Shown piece by piece: positions 53,731 to 61,579 of a stretch of 64,000 nucleotides of DNA. The notes under the pieces were generated by a model, which did not search any database, was not told where the DNA came from, and saw only the letters and a list, made by a program, of their open reading frames with translations. The stretch comes from Azospirillum sp. TSH58. GTDB lineage: Bacteria; Pseudomonadota; Alphaproteobacteria; Azospirillales; Azospirillaceae. The position numbers and the translations under genes are program-made. The stretch lies in the NCBI RefSeq assembly GCF_003119115.1, contig NZ_CP022369.1:496001-560000 (forward strand). The letters are read 5' to 3'. Position 1 is the stretch's first letter, and the number at the start of each line of letters is the position of its first letter.

Positions 53731-54651
53731 TCACCGTTCCGCTGGTTCGAGCCGCGCCAGAATGGCGTCGGCGAGCGCCCGGTAATCGCCCTCCCCGATG
53801 GCGCGGGCGTCGAGCGTCAGATCGCCGACGCGCTGCTGCCAGTCGACGGCGGCGCGGGCCATGCCGCCGGCCAGCCCCAGCTCGTCGACGGTGCGCGCGA
53901 CCTCGCGCATCTCGGCGGCGCGGCGGACGCCGTGGGTCATGACGCGCTCCTGCATGTAGGCGGCGCGCTCCTTGAAGCCGAAACCGGGATAGGTGACGTC
54001 CAGGGAGTCCAGCACCACCTCGTCCACCCCGGCCTTTCGCCCGGCCAGAACGCATTCGAGGAACAGCGCCTCCAGCCCCTTCATCATGACGCTGCGGATC
54101 ATCTTGATGGAGGAGGCGGTGCCGACCGGCCCCGGCGCCTCCTTCGCGTTCATCTCCAGGGCGGACAGGGCGGCCAGGGCCTCGGCGGCGTGCGGGCCGG
54201 CGACCAGCAGCGGAGTCTTGTGGAGCTTCGGATGGACCGGCGCCATCACCGCCAGATCGACGTAGCGCCCGCCGGCCGCCTCGACCGCCTGCGCCGATTC
54301 CCGCTTGGTGCCGGGCGCGCAGGAATTGCCGTCGAAGAACAAGGCGCCGGGGGCGAGATGGGCGGCGGCGTCGCGGGCGGCGGCCTGCGCCTGATCGGCG
54401 GTGACCAGCGAGAAGACCAGCGCGGCCCCGGCCAGAGTGTCCTCCACCCGTTCCGCGCCGGTCACATCCGCCGTCGCGTAATCCGCCCATTTGCGGGCGC
54501 GCACCGCCGCGTCGGCGGACCCGGTCTTGATGTCGAAGGCGGCGACCGCTTCCGCCAGCCCGGCGCTCCGCCAGCCGGACCGGAAGGCCGACGCCGCCTC
54601 CCCGAAGCCGATGAAGGCCACCTTCGCCGTCCTCCGATCCCGCACCGTCAT
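53731..54651 (-). CDS. NAD(P)-dependent dehydrogenase of the hydroxyisobutyrate/phosphogluconate type (DUF1932), role unknown
   Basis: A 306-residue protein. The Rossmann domain is KVAFIGFGEAASAFRSGW with VFSLVTADQA and APGALFFDGNSCAPGTK. A helical C-terminal domain of the DUF1932 kind contains GTASSIKMIRSVMMKGLEALFLECVLAGRKAG, with the conserved Lys. Its gene shares the LysR-type sites of the protocatechuate regulon (54753), so it probably acts on an aromatic-pathway compound or side product. The known pathway has no open step for it. ATG 54651 with GGAGG five bases upstream is preferred to GTG 54663. Confidence 0.82.
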   Translation of the reverse strand: MTVRDRRTAKVAFIGFGEAASAFRSGWRSAGLAEAVAAFDIKTGSADAAVRARKWADYATADVTGAERVEDTLAGAALVFSLVTADQAQAAARDAAAHLAPGALFFDGNSCAPGTKRESAQAVEAAGGRYVDLAVMAPVHPKLHKTPLLVAGPHAAEALAALSALEMNAKEAPGPVGTASSIKMIRSVMMKGLEALFLECVLAGRKAGVDEVVLDSLDVTYPGFGFKERAAYMQERVMTHGVRRAAEMREVARTVDELGLAGGMARAAVDWQQRVGDLTLDARAIGEGDYRALADAILARLEPAER

Positions 54652-54752
54652 CGCCGCCTCCACCCGTTCGCGCGCCGGGAGTCCGCCTCCCGCGCATGGG
54701 CATGGCTAGCACGCCGACCGGCCCGCGGCGCCATTCAATGACGGACCATCCT

Positions 54753-54771
54753 ATCCATTTTTTGAATAACG
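54753..54771. promoter_or_regulatory. LysR-type operator 5 of the protocatechuate regulon (dehydrogenase promoter)
   Basis: ATCC-N7-GAAT, then AACG. The 14 bases TTTTTTGAATAACG equal the site at 42072. TTTTGAAT is repeated 23 bases further on (54783-54790). It lies about 100 bases before the dehydrogenase start. Confidence 0.65.
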
Positions 54772-54796
54772 CTCCGCGCGCCTTTTGAATGGCCGC

Positions 54797-56023
54797 TCAG
54801 GGGCGCGGGACCGGCGAGACGGCCTGCGTGCCGGCCTCGCGCAGCAGGTCGAGGAAATGCGCCTGCGTCCCGGTCGGGCGCCACCCCCGGCGCACGGTGA
54901 GGCCGATGGTGCGCTCGGTGTTGGCCAGTTCGACGGGCAGGATGACCAGCAACCCCAGCTCATGCTCGTGGCGGATCTGGTGCGCCGAGATCAGGGTCAG
55001 GCGGTCGCTGCCCAGCAGCAGGCCGCGCACCAGAATCTGGGAGCTGGTCTCGACCAGCCCGCGCGGCGGGGCCGCGGCGAACAGCGCCTCGAACCGGTCG
55101 CGCGTCGGCGTGCCGCGGCGCGGGACCACCCACTGGCACCCCGCCAGTTCCTCCAGCGTCAGCTTGGGCCGGCGGGACAGCGGGTGGAAGGCGCGCGCGA
55201 CCACGACCAGCGGGTCCTCGAACAGGGGTTCCTGCACGACGTCGTCGATGGGCAGCGGGTCGCGCAGCGCGCCGATCAGCACGTCGATCTCGCCGTGGCG
55301 CAGCCCGTGCAGCAGGTCGTCGTAGGGGCCGTCGAGCACGTCGAACTGGACGTCCGGACGCTCGCGCACCAGCGCGTTGACGGCGGTCGGAAGGATGAAG
55401 GGGCGCGACAGCGGCATGCTGCCGACGACGATGCGGGCGGTGTCGCCGCCCAGCCCCTCGCCGACCTCCGCGAATCCCTGCTCCAGCTCGGTGATCGCCA
55501 GTTTCACATGCTGGACCAGCGCCTTGGCGGCGGGGGTCAGCGCGATGCCGGCGGCCGTCCGCGCGAACAGCGCCATGCCCGCCAGCCGCTCCAGATCGCG
55601 GGCGGCGCGGTGCAGGGTGGGTTGCGAGATGCCGACGGTGCGCGCCGCGAGGCTGAAATTGCCGGCGTCGGCGACCGCGGCCAGCGCCCGGATCTGCGCC
55701 GCCGTCAGCAGCTGGTCGAAATCCGCCACACCGCGCAGGCCGCCCTTGCGCCCGCCGATGCGGACGGCCTCGCGCGTGCCGGTGCGCAGGCGGTCCAGCG
55801 CGCGCTCCACGCGGTCGAGGAACAGCACGCCCATGGCGGACACCGCCATGCCGTCCGGCCGCCGCTCGAACAGGGGGGTGCCGACCTCCTCCTCCAGCTT
55901 GGCGATGGCCTGGGTGATGGCGGGCTGGGACAGATGCACATGCTCCGCCGCCTGGCTGATGCTGCCGCGCCGCGCCACCTCGCGGAAGGCCCGCAAATGC
56001 CGGATGTTGGGAATGCCGTTCAT
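54797..56023 (-). CDS. LysR-type regulator with two helix-turn-helix domains, probable regulator of the protocatechuate 4,5-cleavage genes
   Basis: A 408-residue LysR protein, about 100 longer than normal. Residues 7-66 are a complete LysR winged helix-turn-helix (LRAFREVARRGSISQAAEHVHLSQPAITQAIAKLEEEVGTPLF). Residues 107-166 are a second one (IRALAAVADAGNFSLAARTVGISQPTLHRAARDLERLAGMALF). A normal effector domain covers about 195-390. The gene lies at the end of the aromatic block, and its own promoter carries a site of the regulon class at 56061. GGAAGG lies five bases before ATG 56023. Tandem DNA-binding domains could allow contact with paired sites by one protein. Confidence 0.9.
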   Translation of the reverse strand: MNGIPNIRHLRAFREVARRGSISQAAEHVHLSQPAITQAIAKLEEEVGTPLFERRPDGMAVSAMGVLFLDRVERALDRLRTGTREAVRIGGRKGGLRGVADFDQLLTAAQIRALAAVADAGNFSLAARTVGISQPTLHRAARDLERLAGMALFARTAAGIALTPAAKALVQHVKLAITELEQGFAEVGEGLGGDTARIVVGSMPLSRPFILPTAVNALVRERPDVQFDVLDGPYDDLLHGLRHGEIDVLIGALRDPLPIDDVVQEPLFEDPLVVVARAFHPLSRRPKLTLEELAGCQWVVPRRGTPTRDRFEALFAAAPPRGLVETSSQILVRGLLLGSDRLTLISAHQIRHEHELGLLVILPVELANTERTIGLTVRRGWRPTGTQAHFLDLLREAGTQAVSPVPRP

Positions 56024-56060
56024 CGGACCTTCCTGCCCCACAGCATCGCTGCCGGAGCGG

Positions 56061-56079
56061 CCATAGCAAAACTCAATGG
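56061..56079. promoter_or_regulatory. LysR-type operator 6 of the protocatechuate regulon (regulator promoter)
   Basis: CCATAGCAAAACTCAATGG, 38 bases before the LysR start. On the gene's strand it reads CCATTGAGTTTTGCTATGG, with symmetrical CCAT and ATGG ends. It suggests autoregulation. Confidence 0.7.
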
Positions 56080-56133
56080 CTCCAGCTTATCGTCGGGGCA
56101 CCGGTCCGTAAAGAGGCCGGGCCGTGCGAAGCG

Positions 56134-57108
56134 TTACACCCCCGCCACCCGCTTGACCGCATCCATCATGCCGGCAAAGCCCTGGGCCGAGCGGTACGGC
56201 CCCCGCGGATCGGCCGCCTGGGCGAAGCAGGCGCGAAGCCGGTCCCAGTCCGGTATTGGGCACTGCTCCTCGAACCACGGGCCATGCCTGCGCCACGGGG
56301 CGAGCGCCGCCGCGACGTCGGCCGGCAGGACGCGTCCGCCGTCCCGTTCCTGCTCCAGAAAGGCCAGGGCCGACCGGCAGCCGCCGGCCATGTTCTCGGC
56401 GAAGACCCCGAGGCTGTCCGGGTGCAGGTGGGGACGTCCGTCCGGGTCGATGTAGAGGATGGGAAAGACCGGCGCCAGCCGCGGGAACAGGGTGTTCGCC
56501 CAGACGGTCCCGCCCCAGTAGATCTGGGCGATCCGGGCGAAGTGGGCCACCTCGACGACCGGTTCGAGCCCGCTCGCCTCCAGGGGCAGGATCTCGACCT
56601 TGGGCTTGGTGATGGTCACGGTGTCGTTGGCCGCGTCGACGTAGAGGGCGCCGACCTGCATGGCGTTCTGGAAATAGCTGCCGCGCAGCGCCCCCCAGAT
56701 CGGGGACAGGCGGCCGCCCTCGCGGACGAAGGCCGCCAGAGCCTGCGTGACCGGCGTGTCCGGCGCGGCGATCCGACGGCGCAGCCGCTCGAAGACGGCG
56801 TCGCTGATCTCGCGGCAGAACCCCTTTGGATAAGCATAGCGGCGCTTCGGGAAGGTCAGCCGGCCCTCGTCCCGATCCCGGTCGACGCCGTGGCGCAGTT
56901 CCAGCATCAGCGCTTCCAGAGCGGCGAGGTGGGGGCCGAGCCACCGCTCCGTCAGGGCGCGCATCCGCTCGTCGGGCGGCACCGGACGGTGGTGGCCCCG
57001 CCAGAGCCGCAACTGGCGGTCCAGCGGCGTCTCGGCGCCCGTCGGCGACCGGAAGGGGGCGGCGTGGGTCACGGGCGGGCGGTCTCCGGAAAAGCGGCAA
57101 CCGTCCAT
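56134..57108 (-). CDS. Unrecognised protein in the siderophore locus
   Basis: A 324-residue soluble protein without signal peptide or membrane segments. Notable blocks are FPKRRYAYPKGFCREISDAVFERL near residue 88, YFQNAMQVGALYVDAANDTVTITKPKVEILPL near 145-175 and HFARIAQIYWGGTVWANTLFPRLAPVFPILYID near 187-220. It does not show the C-terminal Cys cluster of FhuF-type reductases. I do not recognise the family. It follows the ECF sigma gene on the same strand, so a role in siderophore handling or its regulation is possible. A GTG at 57072 is an alternative start. Confidence 0.75.
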   Translation of the reverse strand: MDGCRFSGDRPPVTHAAPFRSPTGAETPLDRQLRLWRGHHRPVPPDERMRALTERWLGPHLAALEALMLELRHGVDRDRDEGRLTFPKRRYAYPKGFCREISDAVFERLRRRIAAPDTPVTQALAAFVREGGRLSPIWGALRGSYFQNAMQVGALYVDAANDTVTITKPKVEILPLEASGLEPVVEVAHFARIAQIYWGGTVWANTLFPRLAPVFPILYIDPDGRPHLHPDSLGVFAENMAGGCRSALAFLEQERDGGRVLPADVAAALAPWRRHGPWFEEQCPIPDWDRLRACFAQAADPRGPYRSAQGFAGMMDAVKRVAGV

Positions 57109-57246
57109 CCGGTCCGCGAAGCCAACTCGGGCGGACCAGCGCGCGGCATCCCCGATCTGGTCCCCGCCCGGTCCGTTCCCGGAAAGGTAACGCCGTTGCC
57201 GGGCCGCAGGTCAAGCAACCATCGCGGTCGGGCGCCGCCCCGGCCT

Positions 57247-57780
57247 TCAGGACGAAGGGTCGGCCCGCTTCATCGCCTTGCGGCAGTGAACCAGCGCGTC
57301 GCGGATCATGAAATTGACCAGCGTCGGCGACACGCCGAGGGTCTCCGCGATGTCCTTCTGGCTGTGGCCGTGGATCCGGTGCATTTCGAAGGCGTAGCGG
57401 GTGCGCTCCGGCAAGTCGGCCAGCGCCGATTCGAGCGTCTGCAGGAGTTGGCGGTTCACGTTCACGCTTTCCGGCGAGGCCGCGTCCGGCGTGCCCACCG
57501 CCTGCCCTTCCTCCTCCGCCGCCAGCAGGCGCGATTCCAGGCCCTTCCGGCGGTAATGATCGATCGCCAGATTGCGCACGACCATCATCAGGTAGCCCGC
57601 CTTGGCCCGGATGGAGCTGGTCGATTCCGTCCCCAGCAGCTTCACGAAGGCGTCCTGAACCACATCCTCGGCGTGGTGGCGGCACCCGGTGATCCGCTCG
57701 GCCATCCCGATCAACGACCGCCGATGCGTCGTGAAGACATCGGTCAGGCTCTGGTTCTCGGCGCTTCCTACCGGTCGCAT
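57247..57780 (-). CDS. ECF sigma factor (FecI/PvdS-like)
   Basis: A 177-residue sigma factor. Region 2 is DVFTTHRRSLIGMAERITGCRHHAEDVVQDAFVKLL, and region 4 is LPERTRYAFEMHRIHGHSQKDIAETLGVSPTLVNFMIRDALVHCR. The HGHSQKDIAE wording is that of iron-starvation sigma factors. It is divergent from a TonB receptor with an STN domain, and a FecR-like gene lies beyond, the classical surface-signalling set though the three genes are not adjacent in the usual order. ATG 57780 with AGGAA seven bases upstream is chosen. Confidence 0.9.
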   Translation of the reverse strand: MRPVGSAENQSLTDVFTTHRRSLIGMAERITGCRHHAEDVVQDAFVKLLGTESTSSIRAKAGYLMMVVRNLAIDHYRRKGLESRLLAAEEEGQAVGTPDAASPESVNVNRQLLQTLESALADLPERTRYAFEMHRIHGHSQKDIAETLGVSPTLVNFMIRDALVHCRKAMKRADPSS

Positions 57781-57854
57781 GGGACGTTCCTTGTGCAAAG
57801 CGACGCCGCGGCGGGGCAGCAATCCCCAAGGCTTGACAAGCCGTCGCAAGCTAA

Positions 57855-57875
57855 TGCAACTGACAGTCATTTGCA
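57855..57875. promoter_or_regulatory. Candidate Fur box between ECF sigma gene and receptor
   Basis: A 21-base near-perfect palindrome of the form TGCAA-(C/A)-TGAC-N-GTCA-(T)-TTGCA, with 18 of 20 paired positions matching. It resembles the TGCAAATGA-type Fur boxes of proteobacteria and lies 75 bases from the sigma start and 60 from the receptor start, so it could repress both under iron sufficiency. Confidence 0.7.
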
Positions 57876-57934
57876 AATGAGGAAAAGGCAGAATTTCCCA
57901 AGGTGATTTCTAGTATTCGTTGCGTGAGTTCCGG

Positions 57935-60352
57935 ATGATCCCGCGTTGCGCAGGCCTCCTGTTCGGCGGGCTGGCGCTCGGCTGGTCGGTGCTCGCCGCT
58001 CCGCCCGCCGCCTTGTCCGATCCCGTGCAACCCGCGGCGCAGGACATGCCGCTGAACATCCCGGCCCTTCCCCTCGGCGCGGCGCTGACCCGCTTCGGCC
58101 AGCAGACCGGCCTGCAAATCCTCTACAGCCCGGACCTCGTGTCGGACCGCCGGTCGCGCGCCCTGGCGGGGCGGATGGCCCCGGCAACGGCCCTTGCCGA
58201 ACTGCTGGGCGGCACCGGGCTGACCTTCGACCTGCGGGACGGTATGGCGACCATCGGCCGGCCGCCGGAGACCGCCGACGTCCTGCCCGCCCTGAGGGTG
58301 GAAGGCCGGCCGCCGCCGACCGGACGGACGGCGAGCCTCGCCAGTCCCGACCGCAGCGTCGGCCGCACCGAAACCCCGGTCGAGGATCTGCCGCAGGGGA
58401 TCTCCGTCGTCACGCGCGCCGATCTCGACCGGCGCGACGTCCAGGACATCAACGGCGCGCTGGCCTACAGCGCCGGCGTGCGCCCCGTCGACTATCCCGG
58501 CGGCCAGGGCGCCATCGACGTCTACGTCCGCGGCTTCCGCCAGAGTTCCGAATCCGTCCTGATCGACGGGCTGCGCAGCGGCTACAACCCCTATGGGCTG
58601 GAGTACGAGCCCTTCGGCGTGGAGCGGGTGGAGGTGCTGAAAGGACCCGCCTCCGCCATCTACGGCGCGATGCCGCCCGGCGGCGCCATCGCCCTGACCA
58701 GCAAGCGCCCGACCGACCAGCCGCTGCACCGGCTCCAGCTCCAGGGCGGAAGCCATGACCGACGGCAGGTCACCGCCGACCTCGGCGACCGGATCGACGC
58801 CGAAGGATCGCTGCGCTACCGGCTGACCGCGCTGTCGCGGCGCAGCGGCACGCAGGTCGACCACACGCCGGACGACCGCCTCTACGTCGCCCCCGCGCTG
58901 TCCTGGTCGGCCGGCGAGGACACCGAGATCACGGTCCTCGCCAGCCTTCTCGACTTCCGCAAGATGGGGGCGGAGCAGAGCTTCCCGGCGTCGGGCACGG
59001 TGCTGGACAACCCATACGGCCGACTCGATTCCAGCCTGTTCCTGGGCTATCCGGGGGTGAGTTCCTACCGCTCGCGCACCCTCTCGGCCGGCTACGAGGT
59101 CCGCCACGCCCTGTCCGGGGACTGGACGCTGCACCACAGCCTGCGCCACAGCCGCAGCCGCGTCGGATACCGGTGGAGCTGGGCGGACTCCGGCGCGCTG
59201 GAGGCGGACCGCTATTACCGGTTCGGGCTGCAGGACCGGCCCAAGACCAGTTCCACCCTGCTGGCCGACGCCAACCTGCAGGGCAGCGTCACCACCGGGC
59301 CGCTGCGCCACAGCCTGCTGGCAGGCGTCGATCATGCCCACTACCGGGTGCATGAAACGCGGCGGAACGGCACGGTGGCCAACCCCATCGACGTCTTCGC
59401 CCCGGTCTATGGCGGCCCCTACGCCTGGGACGCGGCCCTGCTCAACGACCTGACCGACCGCATCCGCCAGAGCGGCCTCTATCTCCAGGACGAGATCGCC
59501 GCCGGGGGCTGGCGCCTGACGCTCGGCGGGCGGCTGGACTGGAGCCGCACGGACGTCCGCGGCCTGCTGTCCGACAGCGTGCCGGTGGAGACGATGCAGT
59601 TCGACCGCGCCTTCACCAAGCGCATCGGGCTTGCCCACCGCTTCGACAACGGTCTGACGCCCTACGCCGGCTATTCGACCTCCTTCCAGCCGACCAGCGG
59701 CAGCGACGCGCAGGGGCGTCCCTTCTCGCCGAGCCGCGGCGCGCAAATCGAAACCGGGCTGCGCTACCGGCCCGAGGGCGTCGAGGCGCTGTTCACCGCG
59801 TCGCTGTTCCGCGCGGTGCAGCGCAACCTCACCACCGCCGATCCGGACCATCCCGGTTATCTGGCCCAGACCGGGGAAACGCGGTCGCGCGGCGTCGAGC
59901 TGGAGGCGCGGGCGGCGATCGGCGAGACGACCGATCTGACGGCGGCCTACACCCACACCGACGCGCGGGTCACCCGCGACACCCCCGCCCCCGGCGGCAC
60001 CGACAAGACCGGGCATCGGGTGGCCTCGGTCCCCCGCCACGCCGCGTCGCTCTGGCTGCGCCAGCGTTTCGGGGACGGACCGGCCGACGGCCTGACCGCC
60101 GGCATCGGGATGCGGTATGTCGGCGCGACGGACAACGCCGCGAACAGCGTGCGCGTCCCCGCCTACACGCTGGTCGATGTCAGCCTGGGCTACGAGCTGG
60201 ACCGGCTCGGCCCGTCGCTCGACGGGGTCGGGCTGACCGTGACCGCGACCAACCTGTTCGACCGCCGCTATTTCTCGCCGGGCTTCTATGAGGATTCGGT
60301 CTTCGTCGGCAACCGGCGGGCGGTGCTGGCGACCCTCTCCTACCACTGGTGA
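57935..60352 (+). CDS. TonB-dependent siderophore receptor with STN signalling domain
   Basis: An outer-membrane receptor of about 805 residues. A signal peptide comes first. An STN domain follows at about residues 40-115 (MPLNIPALPLGAALTRFGQQTGLQILYSPDLV), the signal to a FecR protein in transducers. The plug is near 150-270 (TPVEDLPQGISVVTRADLDRR, VRGFRQSSESVLIDGLRSGYNPYGLEYEP) and the barrel ends in the terminal aromatic (YHW). The ATG at 57935 is preferred over TTG 57920. It is divergent from the ECF sigma gene and convergent with the FecR-like gene, its probable signalling partners. Confidence 0.93.
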   Translation: MIPRCAGLLFGGLALGWSVLAAPPAALSDPVQPAAQDMPLNIPALPLGAALTRFGQQTGLQILYSPDLVSDRRSRALAGRMAPATALAELLGGTGLTFDLRDGMATIGRPPETADVLPALRVEGRPPPTGRTASLASPDRSVGRTETPVEDLPQGISVVTRADLDRRDVQDINGALAYSAGVRPVDYPGGQGAIDVYVRGFRQSSESVLIDGLRSGYNPYGLEYEPFGVERVEVLKGPASAIYGAMPPGGAIALTSKRPTDQPLHRLQLQGGSHDRRQVTADLGDRIDAEGSLRYRLTALSRRSGTQVDHTPDDRLYVAPALSWSAGEDTEITVLASLLDFRKMGAEQSFPASGTVLDNPYGRLDSSLFLGYPGVSSYRSRTLSAGYEVRHALSGDWTLHHSLRHSRSRVGYRWSWADSGALEADRYYRFGLQDRPKTSSTLLADANLQGSVTTGPLRHSLLAGVDHAHYRVHETRRNGTVANPIDVFAPVYGGPYAWDAALLNDLTDRIRQSGLYLQDEIAAGGWRLTLGGRLDWSRTDVRGLLSDSVPVETMQFDRAFTKRIGLAHRFDNGLTPYAGYSTSFQPTSGSDAQGRPFSPSRGAQIETGLRYRPEGVEALFTASLFRAVQRNLTTADPDHPGYLAQTGETRSRGVELEARAAIGETTDLTAAYTHTDARVTRDTPAPGGTDKTGHRVASVPRHAASLWLRQRFGDGPADGLTAGIGMRYVGATDNAANSVRVPAYTLVDVSLGYELDRLGPSLDGVGLTVTATNLFDRRYFSPGFYEDSVFVGNRRAVLATLSYHW

Positions 60353-60382
60353 CCGGCCCGCTGGTGACCGCCGCCCGCGGCC

Positions 60383-61375
60383 TCAGCGGGCGGAGAGGAG
60401 CAGCGCGCCGTCCTTCGCGGCGATCGTCACCGGCAGCACCCGCGGCAGCGACGCCACCACGCGGTCGAGGTCGGCGACGTCGTAGACGCCGCCGATGCGC
60501 ATCGCCCCGACCCGGCGGTCGGCCAGCCGCAGCGGCTGCGACAGGTAGGGGTTCAGCAGCGGGACGGCGTCGGCCAGGGTGATGTCGTCGAACACCAGCT
60601 TGCCCTCGCGCCAGGACAGAACCCGCGCCGGATCGACGCGCGCGACGCTGCCGAACCGGCTGTCGCGGGCGAAGCGGCCCTGCTGGCCCGGCGTCAGCCG
60701 CAGCGGTTCCTCCCCCGCCGCGGCGGCGGCGCTCACCGTCACCGACCCTTCGGCCAGCGTCACGGCCAGTTCGCCGTCGTTGGCCCAGACGTTGAATTTC
60801 GTCCCGGTCACCCGGACCCGATGGGCGGCGGTGAAGACGGTGAAGGGCCGCGCGGCGTCGCCCGCCACCGCGAAATAGGCCTCGCCATGGTCCATCAGCA
60901 CGCTGCGGCGGTCGCGGAACTGGGCGTAGAACAGGGTGGTGCGGACGTTCAGGTCCACCGTCGAGCCGTCGGGCAGATCGACCACGCGGTGCCGGTCGCC
61001 GCCGAGGAACACGTCCACCGTGCCGGGCAGCAACCCGAACGACCAGCCCACCGGCCAGCCGACGGCGAGGACCGCCGCGACGCAGGCCGCCAGCGCCCAG
61101 CGCCGCTGTTTCGGCGCCCGGACAATGGGAGAGCGCACCGCCTCAACGGGCCGTGCCGGGGCGGGGGTTGCCGTCACCCGCGGCCGCAGGCCGGCGGACA
61201 GGCCCCAAAGCTCCCGCATCGCGTCGAATTCCGCGACATGGCGCGGGTCCTCCCGGCACCAGCGCTCGAAGGCGGCCCGGTCGGCGTCGCTCACCTCCTC
61301 CGCTTGCAGGCGCAGGCACCAGTCCGCCGCCTCTTCGGTCACGCGGTCGTCGTCGGAAGGATGGGACGGAGGCAT
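60383..61375 (-). CDS. FecR-family anti-sigma/regulator
   Basis: A 330-residue inner-membrane regulator. The cytoplasmic N-terminus (EEAADWCLRLQAEEVSDADRAAFERWCREDPRHVAEFDAM) is the DUF4880 region that binds the sigma factor. One membrane segment (RRWALAACVAAVLAVGWPVGW) lies near residues 90-112. The periplasmic FecR domain follows (HRVVDLPDGSTVDLNVRTTLFYAQF), ending in an STN-like region (FDDITLADAVPLLNPYLSQPLRLAD). It should relay receptor occupancy to the ECF sigma factor. ATG 61375. Confidence 0.92.
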   Translation of the reverse strand: MPPSHPSDDDRVTEEAADWCLRLQAEEVSDADRAAFERWCREDPRHVAEFDAMRELWGLSAGLRPRVTATPAPARPVEAVRSPIVRAPKQRRWALAACVAAVLAVGWPVGWSFGLLPGTVDVFLGGDRHRVVDLPDGSTVDLNVRTTLFYAQFRDRRSVLMDHGEAYFAVAGDAARPFTVFTAAHRVRVTGTKFNVWANDGELAVTLAEGSVTVSAAAAAGEEPLRLTPGQQGRFARDSRFGSVARVDPARVLSWREGKLVFDDITLADAVPLLNPYLSQPLRLADRRVGAMRIGGVYDVADLDRVVASLPRVLPVTIAAKDGALLLSAR

Positions 61376-61479
61376 ACAGACGCGCTCGGCTCCGGAAATC
61401 GTGTGCCAGCTATAGGGCAGACGGGGACCGCACCGCAAGGCGGGCGGGACCGCCGCGCCCGCTCGGCAGGCGCCGTTTC

Positions 61480-61505
61480 AGTTTTTCGCCGCTCGTTCGT
61501 CCTAG
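61480..61505 (+). promoter_or_regulatory. ECF-type promoter of the exporter gene
   Basis: AGTT, 13 bases, TCGTCCTAG. The same pattern and spacing occur before the second receptor at 63263. The -10-like CGTC is typical of ECF sigma promoters. It is 75 bases before the exporter ATG. Confidence 0.6.
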
Positions 61506-61579
61506 TCGGCAGGGCCGTGCGCCCGCCCCCGGCGGGGCTGCGCACCGGCCGCCATCCGTCCCGTCCTCCAGGAACCCCG

